A DNA stretch of 17,909 nucleotides from Puniceicoccales bacterium. Lineage in GTDB: Bacteria; Verrucomicrobiota; Verrucomicrobiia; Opitutales; JAIRKQ01. The stretch is taken from assembly GCA_031289835.1 (NCBI GenBank), contig JAITOW010000066.1, positions 1-17,909 of the forward strand. The letters run 5' to 3'. This document shows, one piece after another, positions 8,111-15,221 of this stretch. The notes beneath the pieces were generated by a model. The model was not told the origin of the DNA, did not search any database, and worked only from the letters and a program-made list of their open reading frames with translations. Positions within the stretch are counted from its first letter, which is position 1. Every line of letters begins with the position of its first letter. Made by a program: the position numbers and the translations under genes.

Positions 8111-8219
8111 CGCAGTACCAATTTAGGAACTAAACCAAAGTTAACCATTGGACTCGGATAGTTGCGGGTAAAGTTTCGATGTGCATGAAATTGCAGTGGG
8201 GAAATGCCTAACTGTATTG

Positions 8220-9176
8220 CTACCTCAGAAACGCAGTTATTCCGTCGGCTATGGCCTGGGCCAGGGTTTGACGATAGCAACTCGAGGCAAATTTTTTACC
8301 TTCCACCGCATTGGATAAAAATCCGCACTCTACTAAAATGCCGGGACAATTCAGATTCTTGAGCACATGGAAACGGGCGTGCCTAACGCCACGGTCGGCA
8401 CTTCTGGTTTTCCTTAGAAGTGCTTTTTGGACATTGTAAGCCAACATTAAATTTTCCCCGTCGAATTTGTTGCTATAGTAGCGTTTTAGCTCAGCTTGCG
8501 GGGATTTTGCCTTGCGCTGCGAAGGTTGTCCGTAGGGCGTAAGTGCAAAAGTCTCAATCCCGTGGGCCAATTTCGATTCAGCGGCGTTGCAATGTACGCT
8601 CACGAACACTTTGGCGAATTTCTGGTTTGCAAATTTTGTGCGGTCATCCAGTTCAATGTGTGCATCTGAGTCGCGTGTCAAATACACGACATATCCTTGT
8701 TTTGCAAGAAGTTGTGCAGCCTTCTGGCAAATGTCTAGCGTTGCAACTTTCTCCTTCAAGCCAGTGGCAGATATTGCCCCATCAGCCCGTCCGCCATGCC
8801 CCGGATCCAGTACGATAATCGTTTTTTGCGCAGCGTTTTGCCGCTGTTTTGCTGAAAAAAATGGACATATGTGAGCAATGTAATCGCTGTGCGCCACACA
8901 TAATTTTCCGTCTTTTACCTCCGTTGAAAAACCGAGCGACATCAAGACCCCATTGGCGTGGAACATTCGCGACTGCGATTTGAAGGATAGCTCCATATGG
9001 TTTCCCCGCAATGTCACCTTGTCTGGCTGGTTAATCGGTGTTTTGAGGTGATACTTTTGCGCAATCAAAGTAAGCGTCACACGCTCACCTCCGACTACAG
9101 CGCAACACGGAGAATGGGAAAAACCACATGCTACCAACAACAACAATACGCTTCCGGGGAAATTTAATTTAAGCAT
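8220..9176 (-). CDS. N-acetylmuramoyl-L-alanine amidase (Amidase_3)
   Basis: The 318-residue protein is predicted to cut the amide bond between MurNAc and L-Ala of peptidoglycan in the periplasm, helping cell separation or wall recycling. A Sec signal peptide (about 1-26, ending near CCA) comes first. A small N-terminal domain (about 30-105) follows, and the zinc amidase fold runs from 118 to the end. Expected ligands and catalytic acids are present: His127 in LDPGHGG, Glu142 in LKEK, His195 in SVHCNAA and Glu283 in LVECGFLSN. Residues 210-245 carry the insertion that often covers the active site in AmiA/AmiC-type enzymes. It starts 6 bp after the infC stop with no Shine-Dalgarno, so coupled translation is likely. 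I do not assign amiA, amiB or amiC. Confidence 0.93.
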   Translation of the reverse strand: MLKLNFPGSVLLLLVACGFSHSPCCAVVGGERVTLTLIAQKYHLKTPINQPDKVTLRGNHMELSFKSQSRMFHANGVLMSLGFSTEVKDGKLCVAHSDYIAHICPFFSAKQRQNAAQKTIIVLDPGHGGRADGAISATGLKEKVATLDICQKAAQLLAKQGYVVYLTRDSDAHIELDDRTKFANQKFAKVFVSVHCNAAESKLAHGIETFALTPYGQPSQRKAKSPQAELKRYYSNKFDGENLMLAYNVQKALLRKTRSADRGVRHARFHVLKNLNCPGILVECGFLSNAVEGKKFASSCYRQTLAQAIADGITAFLR

Positions 9177-9182
9177 TGGAAC

Positions 9183-9869
9183 TTATAATCTTAGTAACTC
9201 GCTGGCATCTAAAATGTTAGCGGGGTTGGCTGTTTTTTTATTGGTTTGAGCCAATTTTTTCTGGGCCGAAAGTGGAGACATGGTGGTGGATACAATTTTT
9301 CCGAACGATTTTGGTTCCGAATCCAAGACACCGTAATCACGCAGATCGTTGGCAAACTGCTTTACCAGGTCGAATCCCATTTCGCTGTGAGCGAGTTCAC
9401 GGCCGCGGAACATCAGGGAAATTTTCAGCTTAAAACCTTTCTCCAAAAATTCTATGGAGTGCCGCATTTTTGTATTGTAGTCGTTTGGGTCGATCGCGAT
9501 GCGCAGCTTTATTTCCTTTATCTTTGACGATGGTGCTTTGACATTTTGTTTATTTCTCTTGCATTCGTCATACTTATATTTGCCAAAATCGAGAATTTTG
9601 CACACGGGGGGCTGGGCACCTGGCGATATTTCTACCAGGTCCAATCCCTTACTTTTGGCTAATGCTACGGCATCACTGGTTTGCATGATACCAAGTTGCT
9701 GTCCGTCATGACTTATAACACGCACTTCCTTGGTCCGTATTCTATCGTTTTTCCTTACGAAGTTTTTTCCGCCGTCCCTACGGGAATACGACCTTTCGCT
9801 CCCGTATGGCCTGCTCCCGAAACCGCTCTTCGAACTGGTGGGGCGGTTATTAAATGGTACACTTGTCAT
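9183..9869 (-). CDS. infC: translation initiation factor IF-3, with N- and C-terminal extensions
   Basis: IF-3 binds the 30S subunit, prevents premature 50S joining and checks the start codon and initiator tRNA. The core is clear: the N-domain runs from NDRIRTKEVRV (41-51) through LDLVEISPGAQPPVCKILD (76-94), and the C-domain from KIKEIKLR (116-123) through FRGRELAHSEMG (154-165) to about 200. At 228 residues it is longer than the usual 170-180. About 40 Ser/Gly/Arg-rich residues precede the core and about 27 follow it. The start is ATG 9869, not the AUU used by E. coli, and no Shine-Dalgarno is visible. rpmI and rplT, the usual downstream partners, are absent; the amidase gene follows instead. 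The upstream lipoprotein gene ends 27 bp before it. Confidence 0.97.
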   Translation of the reverse strand: MTSVPFNNRPTSSKSGFGSRPYGSERSYSRRDGGKNFVRKNDRIRTKEVRVISHDGQQLGIMQTSDAVALAKSKGLDLVEISPGAQPPVCKILDFGKYKYDECKRNKQNVKAPSSKIKEIKLRIAIDPNDYNTKMRHSIEFLEKGFKLKISLMFRGRELAHSEMGFDLVKQFANDLRDYGVLDSEPKSFGKIVSTTMSPLSAQKKLAQTNKKTANPANILDASELLRL

Positions 9870-9896
9870 TGATTATCACTATATTTCACAAAAGTA

Positions 9897-11000
9897 CTAT
9901 TTCACCGAAGTTGGTATTGTCAACAGCGGAGCAACTACCTGGGCAGAAGCTTCCCCCGCTTGCAAATTGAACAAGTAGGAAACAAACATGAACGTTGATT
10001 TCGAGTGCAAGTCATCATCGGATATGTAGAACCAATGCCCGCGGTGATGTGTCGCTATGAAGGCATTTGCCGGCAGAGTTTTCGAACATTTTATGTTTAT
10101 CATCTTACCGCTGGCATTTTTTGCCCAATCAAAAACGTTGCCATCCGCATCAACCGTTGTCATGACTTTGCCGCTGTCAATATCTTCCTGCGGAACCTCA
10201 ACGGCATGCGATAGATAGAACAGCAATCCCATGAGCGACCTCATTCTCACACTCAAGCCTCGCCTGGACACGGATAAAAAATTATCTTGGAAAAAGAATT
10301 CATTTCTGCCCCCTTCGAGGTCAAGAATCTCACGCAACTCCCTCATTTCCGGAGAGTTATCAGATATGTTTAAAAAACGTAAAACTACGGCTTTACTCCC
10401 GTCATCAAAACCCAAAGCCAATTTATGCTCATATTGTAACTTTTGCAGAAGCGAAGTCATGCGGTAAAAATCTTCGTAATCCGGCTTGATCCTAGGCGTT
10501 GGCCCAGAAGCATTTGAAGCATTGTCGACGCCATTCATTTTTTCGATGCATAGGTCGAAGACGCGCTCCAACTTCCACCCAGATTGGGACATCAAGAGTA
10601 CCGCTGAAAATGGTATCGGAGTCATTAGGTGCTGAATGAATTCTTTTCCACGCAGTGGATGGTAGGAAACCGTCGGCGTTTGGGTATTCATGAGCTTAAA
10701 ATTTGGCGACAAATAATTGGCGTTAGCAATGCCCTGAGGATGAGGGAACCATCTGCAATTACCCAAACCGCCTTCGAATCCAAAATTCCGCGACTCCGTT
10801 ATATTACTGACTTCCAGAAATAATGGATTTTCGCGATATTTTAACCTGACCAAATTGTTCAAAAGTTGCTGATCCAAAACGGAAGTTAGAGCATCGTTGT
10901 ACTCCGGATGCACGTTCCTCATCCCTCTTGGTCCCACAGAACTGCACCCCGTACACGTCAGAACGGCGGCAATTACCAATGTGTCAACAAATTTCTTCAT
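9897..11000 (-). CDS. uncharacterised lipoprotein with conserved LVRLKYRENPLFLEV block
   Basis: The predicted 367-residue protein begins with a lipoprotein signal (MKKFVDTLVIAAVLTCTGC, Cys19 lipidated), which implies membrane anchoring on the periplasmic or outer side. Residues 49-64 contain NLVRLKYRENPLFLEV. I recall similar text in uncharacterised lipoproteins of Proteobacteria and other Gram-negatives, but no function is known to me. The rest is mixed alpha/beta without obvious catalytic motifs, and there are no other membrane segments. The open frame extends to an ATG at 11045, but ATG 11000 is preceded by GGAGG and starts the signal peptide, which decides the start. It is the first gene of the long minus-strand run, divergent from the PFK-like gene, and ends 27 bp before infC. 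Confidence 0.8.
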   Translation of the reverse strand: MKKFVDTLVIAAVLTCTGCSSVGPRGMRNVHPEYNDALTSVLDQQLLNNLVRLKYRENPLFLEVSNITESRNFGFEGGLGNCRWFPHPQGIANANYLSPNFKLMNTQTPTVSYHPLRGKEFIQHLMTPIPFSAVLLMSQSGWKLERVFDLCIEKMNGVDNASNASGPTPRIKPDYEDFYRMTSLLQKLQYEHKLALGFDDGSKAVVLRFLNISDNSPEMRELREILDLEGGRNEFFFQDNFLSVSRRGLSVRMRSLMGLLFYLSHAVEVPQEDIDSGKVMTTVDADGNVFDWAKNASGKMINIKCSKTLPANAFIATHHRGHWFYISDDDLHSKSTFMFVSYLFNLQAGEASAQVVAPLLTIPTSVK

Positions 11001-11119
11001 AATCCTCCACTTACGCTGGCGTCGACTAAAACGAAAGAATGCCATTTTTCAACACTAAAAGCGCATTTAAAGAAAATATTATTTTTTTAAAAATTGTTGC
11101 TTTGCTGCACGTAAAAAGC

Positions 11120-11132
11120 AGGTTAGTAACCT
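11120..11132. promoter_or_regulatory. 13-bp palindrome just upstream of the PFK-like gene
   Basis: AGGTTA-G-TAACCT is perfectly symmetric and ends 3 bp before the strong GGGGAG Shine-Dalgarno (11136-11141) that precedes ATG 11150 by 8 bp. It sits in the 149-bp divergent gap to the lipoprotein gene, where an operator would be expected. No good -10/-35 pair stands out on the plus strand. The role is inferred from position only. Confidence 0.3.
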
Positions 11133-11149
11133 AACGGGGAGTACACATT

Positions 11150-12325
11150 ATGACAGAATTGAGCGGAAATGTTTTGCTGATGCAACTTGGACGACCATCG
11201 GCACTTATGAATGTTGGGTTGTCGGCGCTGATAAACAGTGTGCTGAATTACGACGTTGTGGAGGATGTTTATGGTTGTGTCGATGGGCTTGGTGGATTGA
11301 TGACTGGAAATTTCATGGATCTTGCCGCTCAGCAACAAAAAAATATCAGCAACTTGTCTTTTACCCCTGGAGCCGCACTGGGTTCGCGCATGGTTGAGTA
11401 TTCCGATGAGGATTTCGGCAAGGTGGCATCGATTTTAGCGGATAAAAATATCAGGTTCATATTTGTGCTCGGTGACGAAGAGAGTATAACTTACTGTTTA
11501 AGCATTGGGGAAGCCGTGGCAAAAATCGGACATGAAATGCGCCTCATGCTGATCCCGTTTTCGGCCGACAACGCTCTGCCTTTGACCGATCACTGCCTGG
11601 GATATGGTTCTCTAATAAAGCACGTTTCGTCGATGTTTACAAGTGTTGTCGTCGATACGCAATCGACGCAATCTTCCGGAAGCGTAACCGTTGTGGAGCT
11701 AAACGGGTGTGATAACGTGTGGGTTTTGTGTGGCATTGCGCTAGCCAAAAAGCATCCTGATTCGAGCATGGCGCCGCACCTCATATTCGCAGATCTGTTT
11801 GATGAACAAACACTTGTGAAAAAAGTACACGAATGTATCCATTCGAATGGTAGCTGCGTAATTGCAACCGGAGGGGCGCTGAAGAATCGCTCCGGTGGGA
11901 ATGTGGCCGGAAATCGCACGCCCGGTCAGCACATAAAATTTATAATAGAAGCCAATTTTGAGATAGATGTTGATTTGGTAATCCTGAATGACTGGAGGCA
12001 AACGTCGTGCATGACGATCTCCGGTACGGACTCCGCCGAAACTGTGAGCTGTGCTAAACGTGCCGCTGAGCTGGTTTTTGAAAATATGAGCAGCGGTAAA
12101 ATGATGATTCTATTGCGCTCCGATAGTCAGAAATACAACTGCGAAGTAAGCTGCGTCGACATTTCAAATGCCATCGGAAAAAAGAAAGATTTCCCCACCG
12201 CGTGGTATAACAACGACGAGATAGCCGTCGACGTTTCGTTTTTCAAGTACGCGTCTCCACTAATCGTGGGTGAAGTGTACCCCACCTACGACTCCGGCGT
12301 TTACACCCTGGCCAAGTTCAGGTAG
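11150..12325 (+). CDS. 6-phosphofructokinase (PPi-type) homologue, probable pseudoenzyme
   Basis: The 391-residue protein keeps the PFK fold text along its full length: VYGCVDGLGGLMTG (40-53), TPGAALGSR (72-80), LPLTDHCLGYGS (143-154), APHLIFADLFDE (208-219) and the C-terminal FFKYASPLIVGEVYP (364-378). LPLTDHCLGYGS and that ending are typical of PPi-dependent enzymes. Catalytic signatures are altered. The phosphoryl-donor loop GGxxPGxN reads LGRPSALMN (13-21). GGDDS reads GDEES (108-112). PKTIDND reads PFSADNA (136-142), keeping only the first Asp and Asn. MGR reads NGC (185-187). SEG reads TGG (240-242). QRGG-type text is missing near 281-287. It may be a regulatory subunit for an active PFK elsewhere, like plant PFP alpha, or have a new role. 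ATG 11150 has GGGGAG upstream. It stands alone, divergent from the lipoprotein gene and convergent with the peptidase gene. Confidence 0.85.
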   Translation: MTELSGNVLLMQLGRPSALMNVGLSALINSVLNYDVVEDVYGCVDGLGGLMTGNFMDLAAQQQKNISNLSFTPGAALGSRMVEYSDEDFGKVASILADKNIRFIFVLGDEESITYCLSIGEAVAKIGHEMRLMLIPFSADNALPLTDHCLGYGSLIKHVSSMFTSVVVDTQSTQSSGSVTVVELNGCDNVWVLCGIALAKKHPDSSMAPHLIFADLFDEQTLVKKVHECIHSNGSCVIATGGALKNRSGGNVAGNRTPGQHIKFIIEANFEIDVDLVILNDWRQTSCMTISGTDSAETVSCAKRAAELVFENMSSGKMMILLRSDSQKYNCEVSCVDISNAIGKKKDFPTAWYNNDEIAVDVSFFKYASPLIVGEVYPTYDSGVYTLAKFR

Positions 12326-12329
12326 GCAA

Positions 12330-12372
12330 TCCCAAGTTTCATTCAATCAACGGGGTACTTGAGGGAGTTTTT
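12330..12372 (+). terminator. probable intrinsic terminator of the PFK-like gene
   Basis: TCCCAAGT (12330-12337) can pair with ACTTGAGGGA (12357-12366), giving eight pairs with a 2-nt bulge. TTTTT follows at 12368-12372. It lies 5 bp after the stop and overlaps the end of the convergent peptidase gene. The 19-nt loop is long, so this is tentative. Confidence 0.4.
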
Positions 12373-13498
12373 AGTCTATTACCCAATCGTAGGCGATTTC
12401 GGCTGACAATTTTATGGAGCTTTTATCGGTAATCAGGAAGTCGTCTTCAATGCGCACCCCGCCGATTTCAGGATAATACAAACCCGGTTCAAGGGTAACC
12501 ACGTTTCTTTCTTTTAAAAGCGTGGTGTTATTTGAAACATATGGCTCTTCGTGAATTTCAAGCCCAAATCCATGGCCGAGGGAGTGAAACATGCCACAGG
12601 GGATCGATGCCGCCCGGTCTGTTTTATACCCCTTTGATTCAAAAAATTTCAAGGTATCGCCCATTAATTTTGAGCAACGAATGCCAGCTCTCAATTTTTC
12701 ATGTGCCATTTCTTGGGTAACTTTGACCGTTTCGTACATGTTTGCCTGTGCTTCGGTCGGTATGCCGCGCAAAAATGTGCGGGTTATATCGGCGTAATAT
12801 CCTGATGTTTTATCGAATGGAAATAAGTCCATAACAATGAACTGATTAGCGCAGATTGGTCCATGTCCCTGGCAATGCGGTTCCGCAGATTGACGCCCAC
12901 AGGAAACGATGGTATTTTCAGCCAAGCAACCGTTTGCATAGCAAAAATTTTCGATATCTTCGCGCATGAACTCGGATGTTAGTTCCCCATTTCGAAATCT
13001 AAGGACTCCGTTTTCGCCTATTTTTGATTGTCGCAGGATTTCTCTGACGCGCTCAAAGCACCCTTTAACCACGCGAAGAACTTTTCCTATGCATTCAATC
13101 TCGCGCCTAGATTTTATCAGACGTTCCGCCAGGACATTGCGGGGATCTGTCCTGATTTTAAAGCCATTTGCTAGCAAATCCGAAGCCAGCTTAAATGGAA
13201 AATTTTCATTAACTATAACCGTTTTTTTCTTCGTTATGCGCCTAATAAACGCTGAAATCAAATCACTTTGGCTTAATTTTTTGCCAGCACTCAGGCTTTC
13301 GACTGCCACAATTTCGGTCCCATTTGACTCGCTTTTTAGGCGATTAATTTCCAAAGCAGATGCCAAAACGCTCAGGCCAGTTGCCTGTTTTATCGCGGCT
13401 ATGTCATCCCCAATGCTGCAGCCAAGCAGATACTTCAGGTTTTTATTTACCCGCGTGTTGGAAAAAAACAGCTGAGGAAAATTATTGCTCATCCGCAT
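12371..13498 (-). CDS. M24 family Xaa-Pro peptidase
   Basis: The 375-residue enzyme should remove or split X-Pro dipeptides (aminopeptidase P or prolidase type) in the cytosol, using two Mn or Co ions. A creatinase-like N-domain covers about 1-130 and the pita-bread fold 135-375. Metal ligands are all visible: Asp224 and Asp237 (DLFPFDKTSGYYADITRTF), His309 (SLGHGFG), Glu337 (LEPGL) and Glu351 (VRIEDDF). The first two aspartates are 13 residues apart, against 11 in E. coli PepP. ATG 13498 overlaps the yidD 3' end by 17 bp, and ATG 13492 is an alternative. It is the last gene of rpmH-rnpA-yidD, where many bacteria instead have yidC. Aminopeptidase P versus prolidase cannot be settled from sequence alone. 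Confidence 0.92.
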   Translation of the reverse strand: MRMSNNFPQLFFSNTRVNKNLKYLLGCSIGDDIAAIKQATGLSVLASALEINRLKSESNGTEIVAVESLSAGKKLSQSDLISAFIRRITKKKTVIVNENFPFKLASDLLANGFKIRTDPRNVLAERLIKSRREIECIGKVLRVVKGCFERVREILRQSKIGENGVLRFRNGELTSEFMREDIENFCYANGCLAENTIVSCGRQSAEPHCQGHGPICANQFIVMDLFPFDKTSGYYADITRTFLRGIPTEAQANMYETVKVTQEMAHEKLRAGIRCSKLMGDTLKFFESKGYKTDRAASIPCGMFHSLGHGFGLEIHEEPYVSNNTTLLKERNVVTLEPGLYYPEIGGVRIEDDFLITDKSSIKLSAEIAYDWVID

Positions 13499-13718
13499 TT
13501 TTATAAAATGGTTGGCACTTTATTAGCCGCCGAATCGTCAAAAATGTCGCTTTGGAAAAATTGTGCCTTAGGTACATTTGCATGGCGTACTGCGAACATG
13601 TCGGCTCAAACCTGCATCGACACAACGCTCCAAATAGACAAATTTTAAGCGGAGAAAGCACAAATTGATATATTTTTATCAGAGATAATGCAGCGATCCT
13701 CGCAATTTTGTCAAACAT
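13482..13718 (-). CDS. yidD: membrane protein insertion efficiency factor YidD
   Basis: YidD is a small peripheral inner-membrane protein that aids YidC-dependent insertion. The family core is clear: LSLIKIYQFVLSPL, then a Cys-rich CRFEPTCSQYAM and, near the end, IRRLIKCQPF in place of the usual RLLRCHPW/F. From ATG 13718 it has 78 residues. The frame stays open upstream to 13796 inside rnpA, but that extension lacks family features. It has no visible Shine-Dalgarno, starts 26 bp after the rnpA stop and overlaps the peptidase gene. The usual C-terminal GGYDPVP is missing, replaced by YKNADEQ. Confidence 0.9.
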   Translation of the reverse strand: MFDKIARIAALSLIKIYQFVLSPLKICLFGALCRCRFEPTCSQYAMQMYLRHNFSKATFLTIRRLIKCQPFYKNADEQ

Positions 13719-13743
13719 TGCTGGGATCGTCCCCGGGAAATGT

Positions 13744-14115
13744 TTACTTCGCCGATTGCCCCTGTGACATTTTCTTGTAAATAGTCGCCGCCGCATTTAG
13801 CACTTCGGGTTCAATTTTTCCATAGGGAACACCAACAATGGCCCCCTTTGCTATTAGCAGATGATCATAGTTTTTGCTATGCTTTTGCAAATTTTTTCGA
13901 AAAATTTCACGCACGACCCGACGTACCCTATTGCGAACAACGGCATTTCCAACCTTCTTGGTAACAATAATTCCTAACCTACTAACGCCACGTCCCACAT
14001 CCAAGACCTTTAATGTAAAAAGCACTGAGCGAAACTCAAACACACAACGGGAATGAAACTTTACAAATTCACTCGACAAGCGGATGCGCTGATCTCTGAA
14101 TAAACGTTCCCCCAC
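13744..14115 (-). CDS. rnpA: ribonuclease P protein component
   Basis: RnpA is the protein subunit of RNase P, which removes 5' leaders from pre-tRNA. The 123-residue protein opens with ERLFRDQRIRLSSEF, the usual start of the family, and carries the RNR motif KKVGNAVVRNRVRRVVREIF (53-72) that contacts the RNA. The start is GTG 14115, one base after the rpmH stop, so the two are probably co-translated. Length is normal. The rpmH-rnpA-yidD order is the standard one. Confidence 0.96.
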   Translation of the reverse strand: MGERLFRDQRIRLSSEFVKFHSRCVFEFRSVLFTLKVLDVGRGVSRLGIIVTKKVGNAVVRNRVRRVVREIFRKNLQKHSKNYDHLLIAKGAIVGVPYGKIEPEVLNAAATIYKKMSQGQSAK

Positions 14116-14116
14116 G

Positions 14117-14266
14117 CTATTTTACAAATGCACGTTCGCAAATTCTGTACCTTCCCTTGGCTCTACGTGCGGAAAGAACACCCCTTCCACCGCGTGTGGC
14201 CATACGCCCACGGAACCCACACTTGCGAATCCTCTTTATCTTTGATGGATGATATGACGGTTTCAT
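14117..14266 (-). CDS. rpmH: 50S ribosomal protein L34
   Basis: The reverse complement from ATG 14266 to TAG 14117 encodes 49 residues that begin MKPSYHPSKIKRIRKCGFRG and continue with RMATRGGRGVLSARRAKGRY. This is the L34 signature, although the usual MKRT(Y/F)QPS start is changed to MKPSYHPS. L34 is a basic protein of the large subunit. It is immediately upstream of rnpA with one base between, and is preceded by a consensus -35 box. The adenylate-kinase-like gene ends 61 bp before its start. Confidence 0.97.
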   Translation of the reverse strand: MKPSYHPSKIKRIRKCGFRGRMATRGGRGVLSARRAKGRYRICERAFVK

Positions 14267-14287
14267 CTAAATCTAACTACAGCGACT

Positions 14288-14316
14288 AGTAATTTTAAAA
14301 ATTTTTCCCCTGTCAA
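14288..14316 (-). promoter_or_regulatory. promoter candidate for rpmH-rnpA-yidD-pepP
   Basis: A perfect TTGACA (14316-14311) lies 45 bp upstream of the rpmH ATG, just after the stop of the preceding gene. At 17 bp spacing the -10 position (14293-14288) reads ATTACT, a poor match. The -35 box is convincing; the exact -10 is not settled. Confidence 0.45.
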
Positions 14317-14327
14317 GGACATTTTTA

Positions 14328-15176
14328 TCAACGGGACAGCGTTCTGTAAATTTCATTGCGAACACTTTCCATGCTGCCCTCCGTACTGATTTCGCAATAC
14401 TCTGGCATTTCGCGTAATATCGCAATGCAATCTCGCATTTTATCCTCATAGGTTTGATAGCGGAACTCAGCTGTGGCTTCATTTAAATCGGTTTCACGAA
14501 CAGGAATCTTTTTCAAATCCTCCACGAGTTTGTTGTGCTCAATCGCATCGCGGCCACGCTTAAGCTGCCTTGCTACGCTAGTCTTCCGCGAAATCGTGAA
14601 ATTCATAACCCTAAACGAACATGCCCTATTGCTGTCACTCATCCGAAGCTTCTCCGCCAAAAGCTTCATGCATATGGCCTGAACCCGCGTGCGAGGAAAT
14701 CCATCAATTACCACCCCGCGCACATACTCGCGACGCAACAGCTCCTTAAACACAAGCGTAACCACCCTTTCATCATCGACCAAATTCCCAGACGCTTTGA
14801 CCGATTGATCCTCGGGACTTTTCAGTAGAGAACTCATCACTATTGGTTTGCTCGAAATCTCCAATACCCTCATCACACTGGCAGTGTTTGTCCCTTTGCC
14901 GGATCCTGGTGCACCATTAAGCCAGACCATCTTGGCGGGGAATTTCATTCTCATCCGCTTTGCTCTGGATCTTTTCGACAATGCCTCCCACGCATCGTTG
15001 AATATCTCCTCTGCACGCTCTTCGTCTTTAATTTTCATTGGATCGTTTGATTCCTCACGGATAAATATATACGGAATATTCGCCCTTGCATCTTCATTTT
15101 TACTGAAAATTCCAGCCCAAAGACACGGTCGCTGCCAAACCATACATAAACTGAGGATTAAACAAAGCTTTTTCAC
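14328..15176 (-). CDS. adenylate-kinase-like P-loop nucleotide kinase, possibly exported
   Basis: The 282-residue protein has an adenylate kinase fold in its second half. The P-loop is NGAPGSGKGT (87-96), followed by GNLVDDERVV (130-139) and VVIDGFPRTRVQ (155-166), which are NMP-binding and Walker-B-like blocks. QLKRGRD (204-210) marks a short LID without the four zinc cysteines. About 80 residues precede the kinase core. They open with MKKLCLILSLCMVW and CLWA, which looks like a short Sec signal peptide, so export is possible. The best start at the 5' end is GTG 15176, since an in-frame TGA lies 12 bp before it, but it has only a weak Shine-Dalgarno. ATG 15038 (residue 47) would give a cytosolic protein of about 236 residues. 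It follows glgC by 45 bp. Substrate is unknown; it is not a standard adk. Confidence 0.75.
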   Translation of the reverse strand: MKKLCLILSLCMVWQRPCLWAGIFSKNEDARANIPYIFIREESNDPMKIKDEERAEEIFNDAWEALSKRSRAKRMRMKFPAKMVWLNGAPGSGKGTNTASVMRVLEISSKPIVMSSLLKSPEDQSVKASGNLVDDERVVTLVFKELLRREYVRGVVIDGFPRTRVQAICMKLLAEKLRMSDSNRACSFRVMNFTISRKTSVARQLKRGRDAIEHNKLVEDLKKIPVRETDLNEATAEFRYQTYEDKMRDCIAILREMPEYCEISTEGSMESVRNEIYRTLSR

Positions 15177-15184
15177 TCTCGGTC

Positions 15185-15212
15185 TTCATAGGCAGCAGAT
15201 TTTGCAAGTCAA
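15185..15212 (-). promoter_or_regulatory. promoter-like boxes between glgC and the kinase gene
   Basis: TTGACT (15212-15207) and TATGAA (15190-15185) lie 16 bp apart on the minus strand. A start near 15178 would leave only about two bases before GTG 15176, giving a nearly leaderless message, or favour an internal start codon. Tentative. Confidence 0.3.
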
Positions 15213-15221
15213 CTTGTTTTT

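Noticed and set aside
8077..8280. Minus-strand ORF of 67 codons bridging the amidase end and the gap
   Set aside because: It overlaps the amidase C-terminus in another frame, its tail is low-information, and it has no start signal.
13719..13796. Extended YidD beginning inside rnpA
   Set aside because: The 26 added residues are basic, family-unlike and overlap rnpA by 53 bp. The conserved part begins at ATG 13718.
14117..14330. Replication origin near rpmH
   Set aside because: rpmH often lies near dnaA and oriC, but no dnaA gene and no TTATNCACA-type boxes are visible here.
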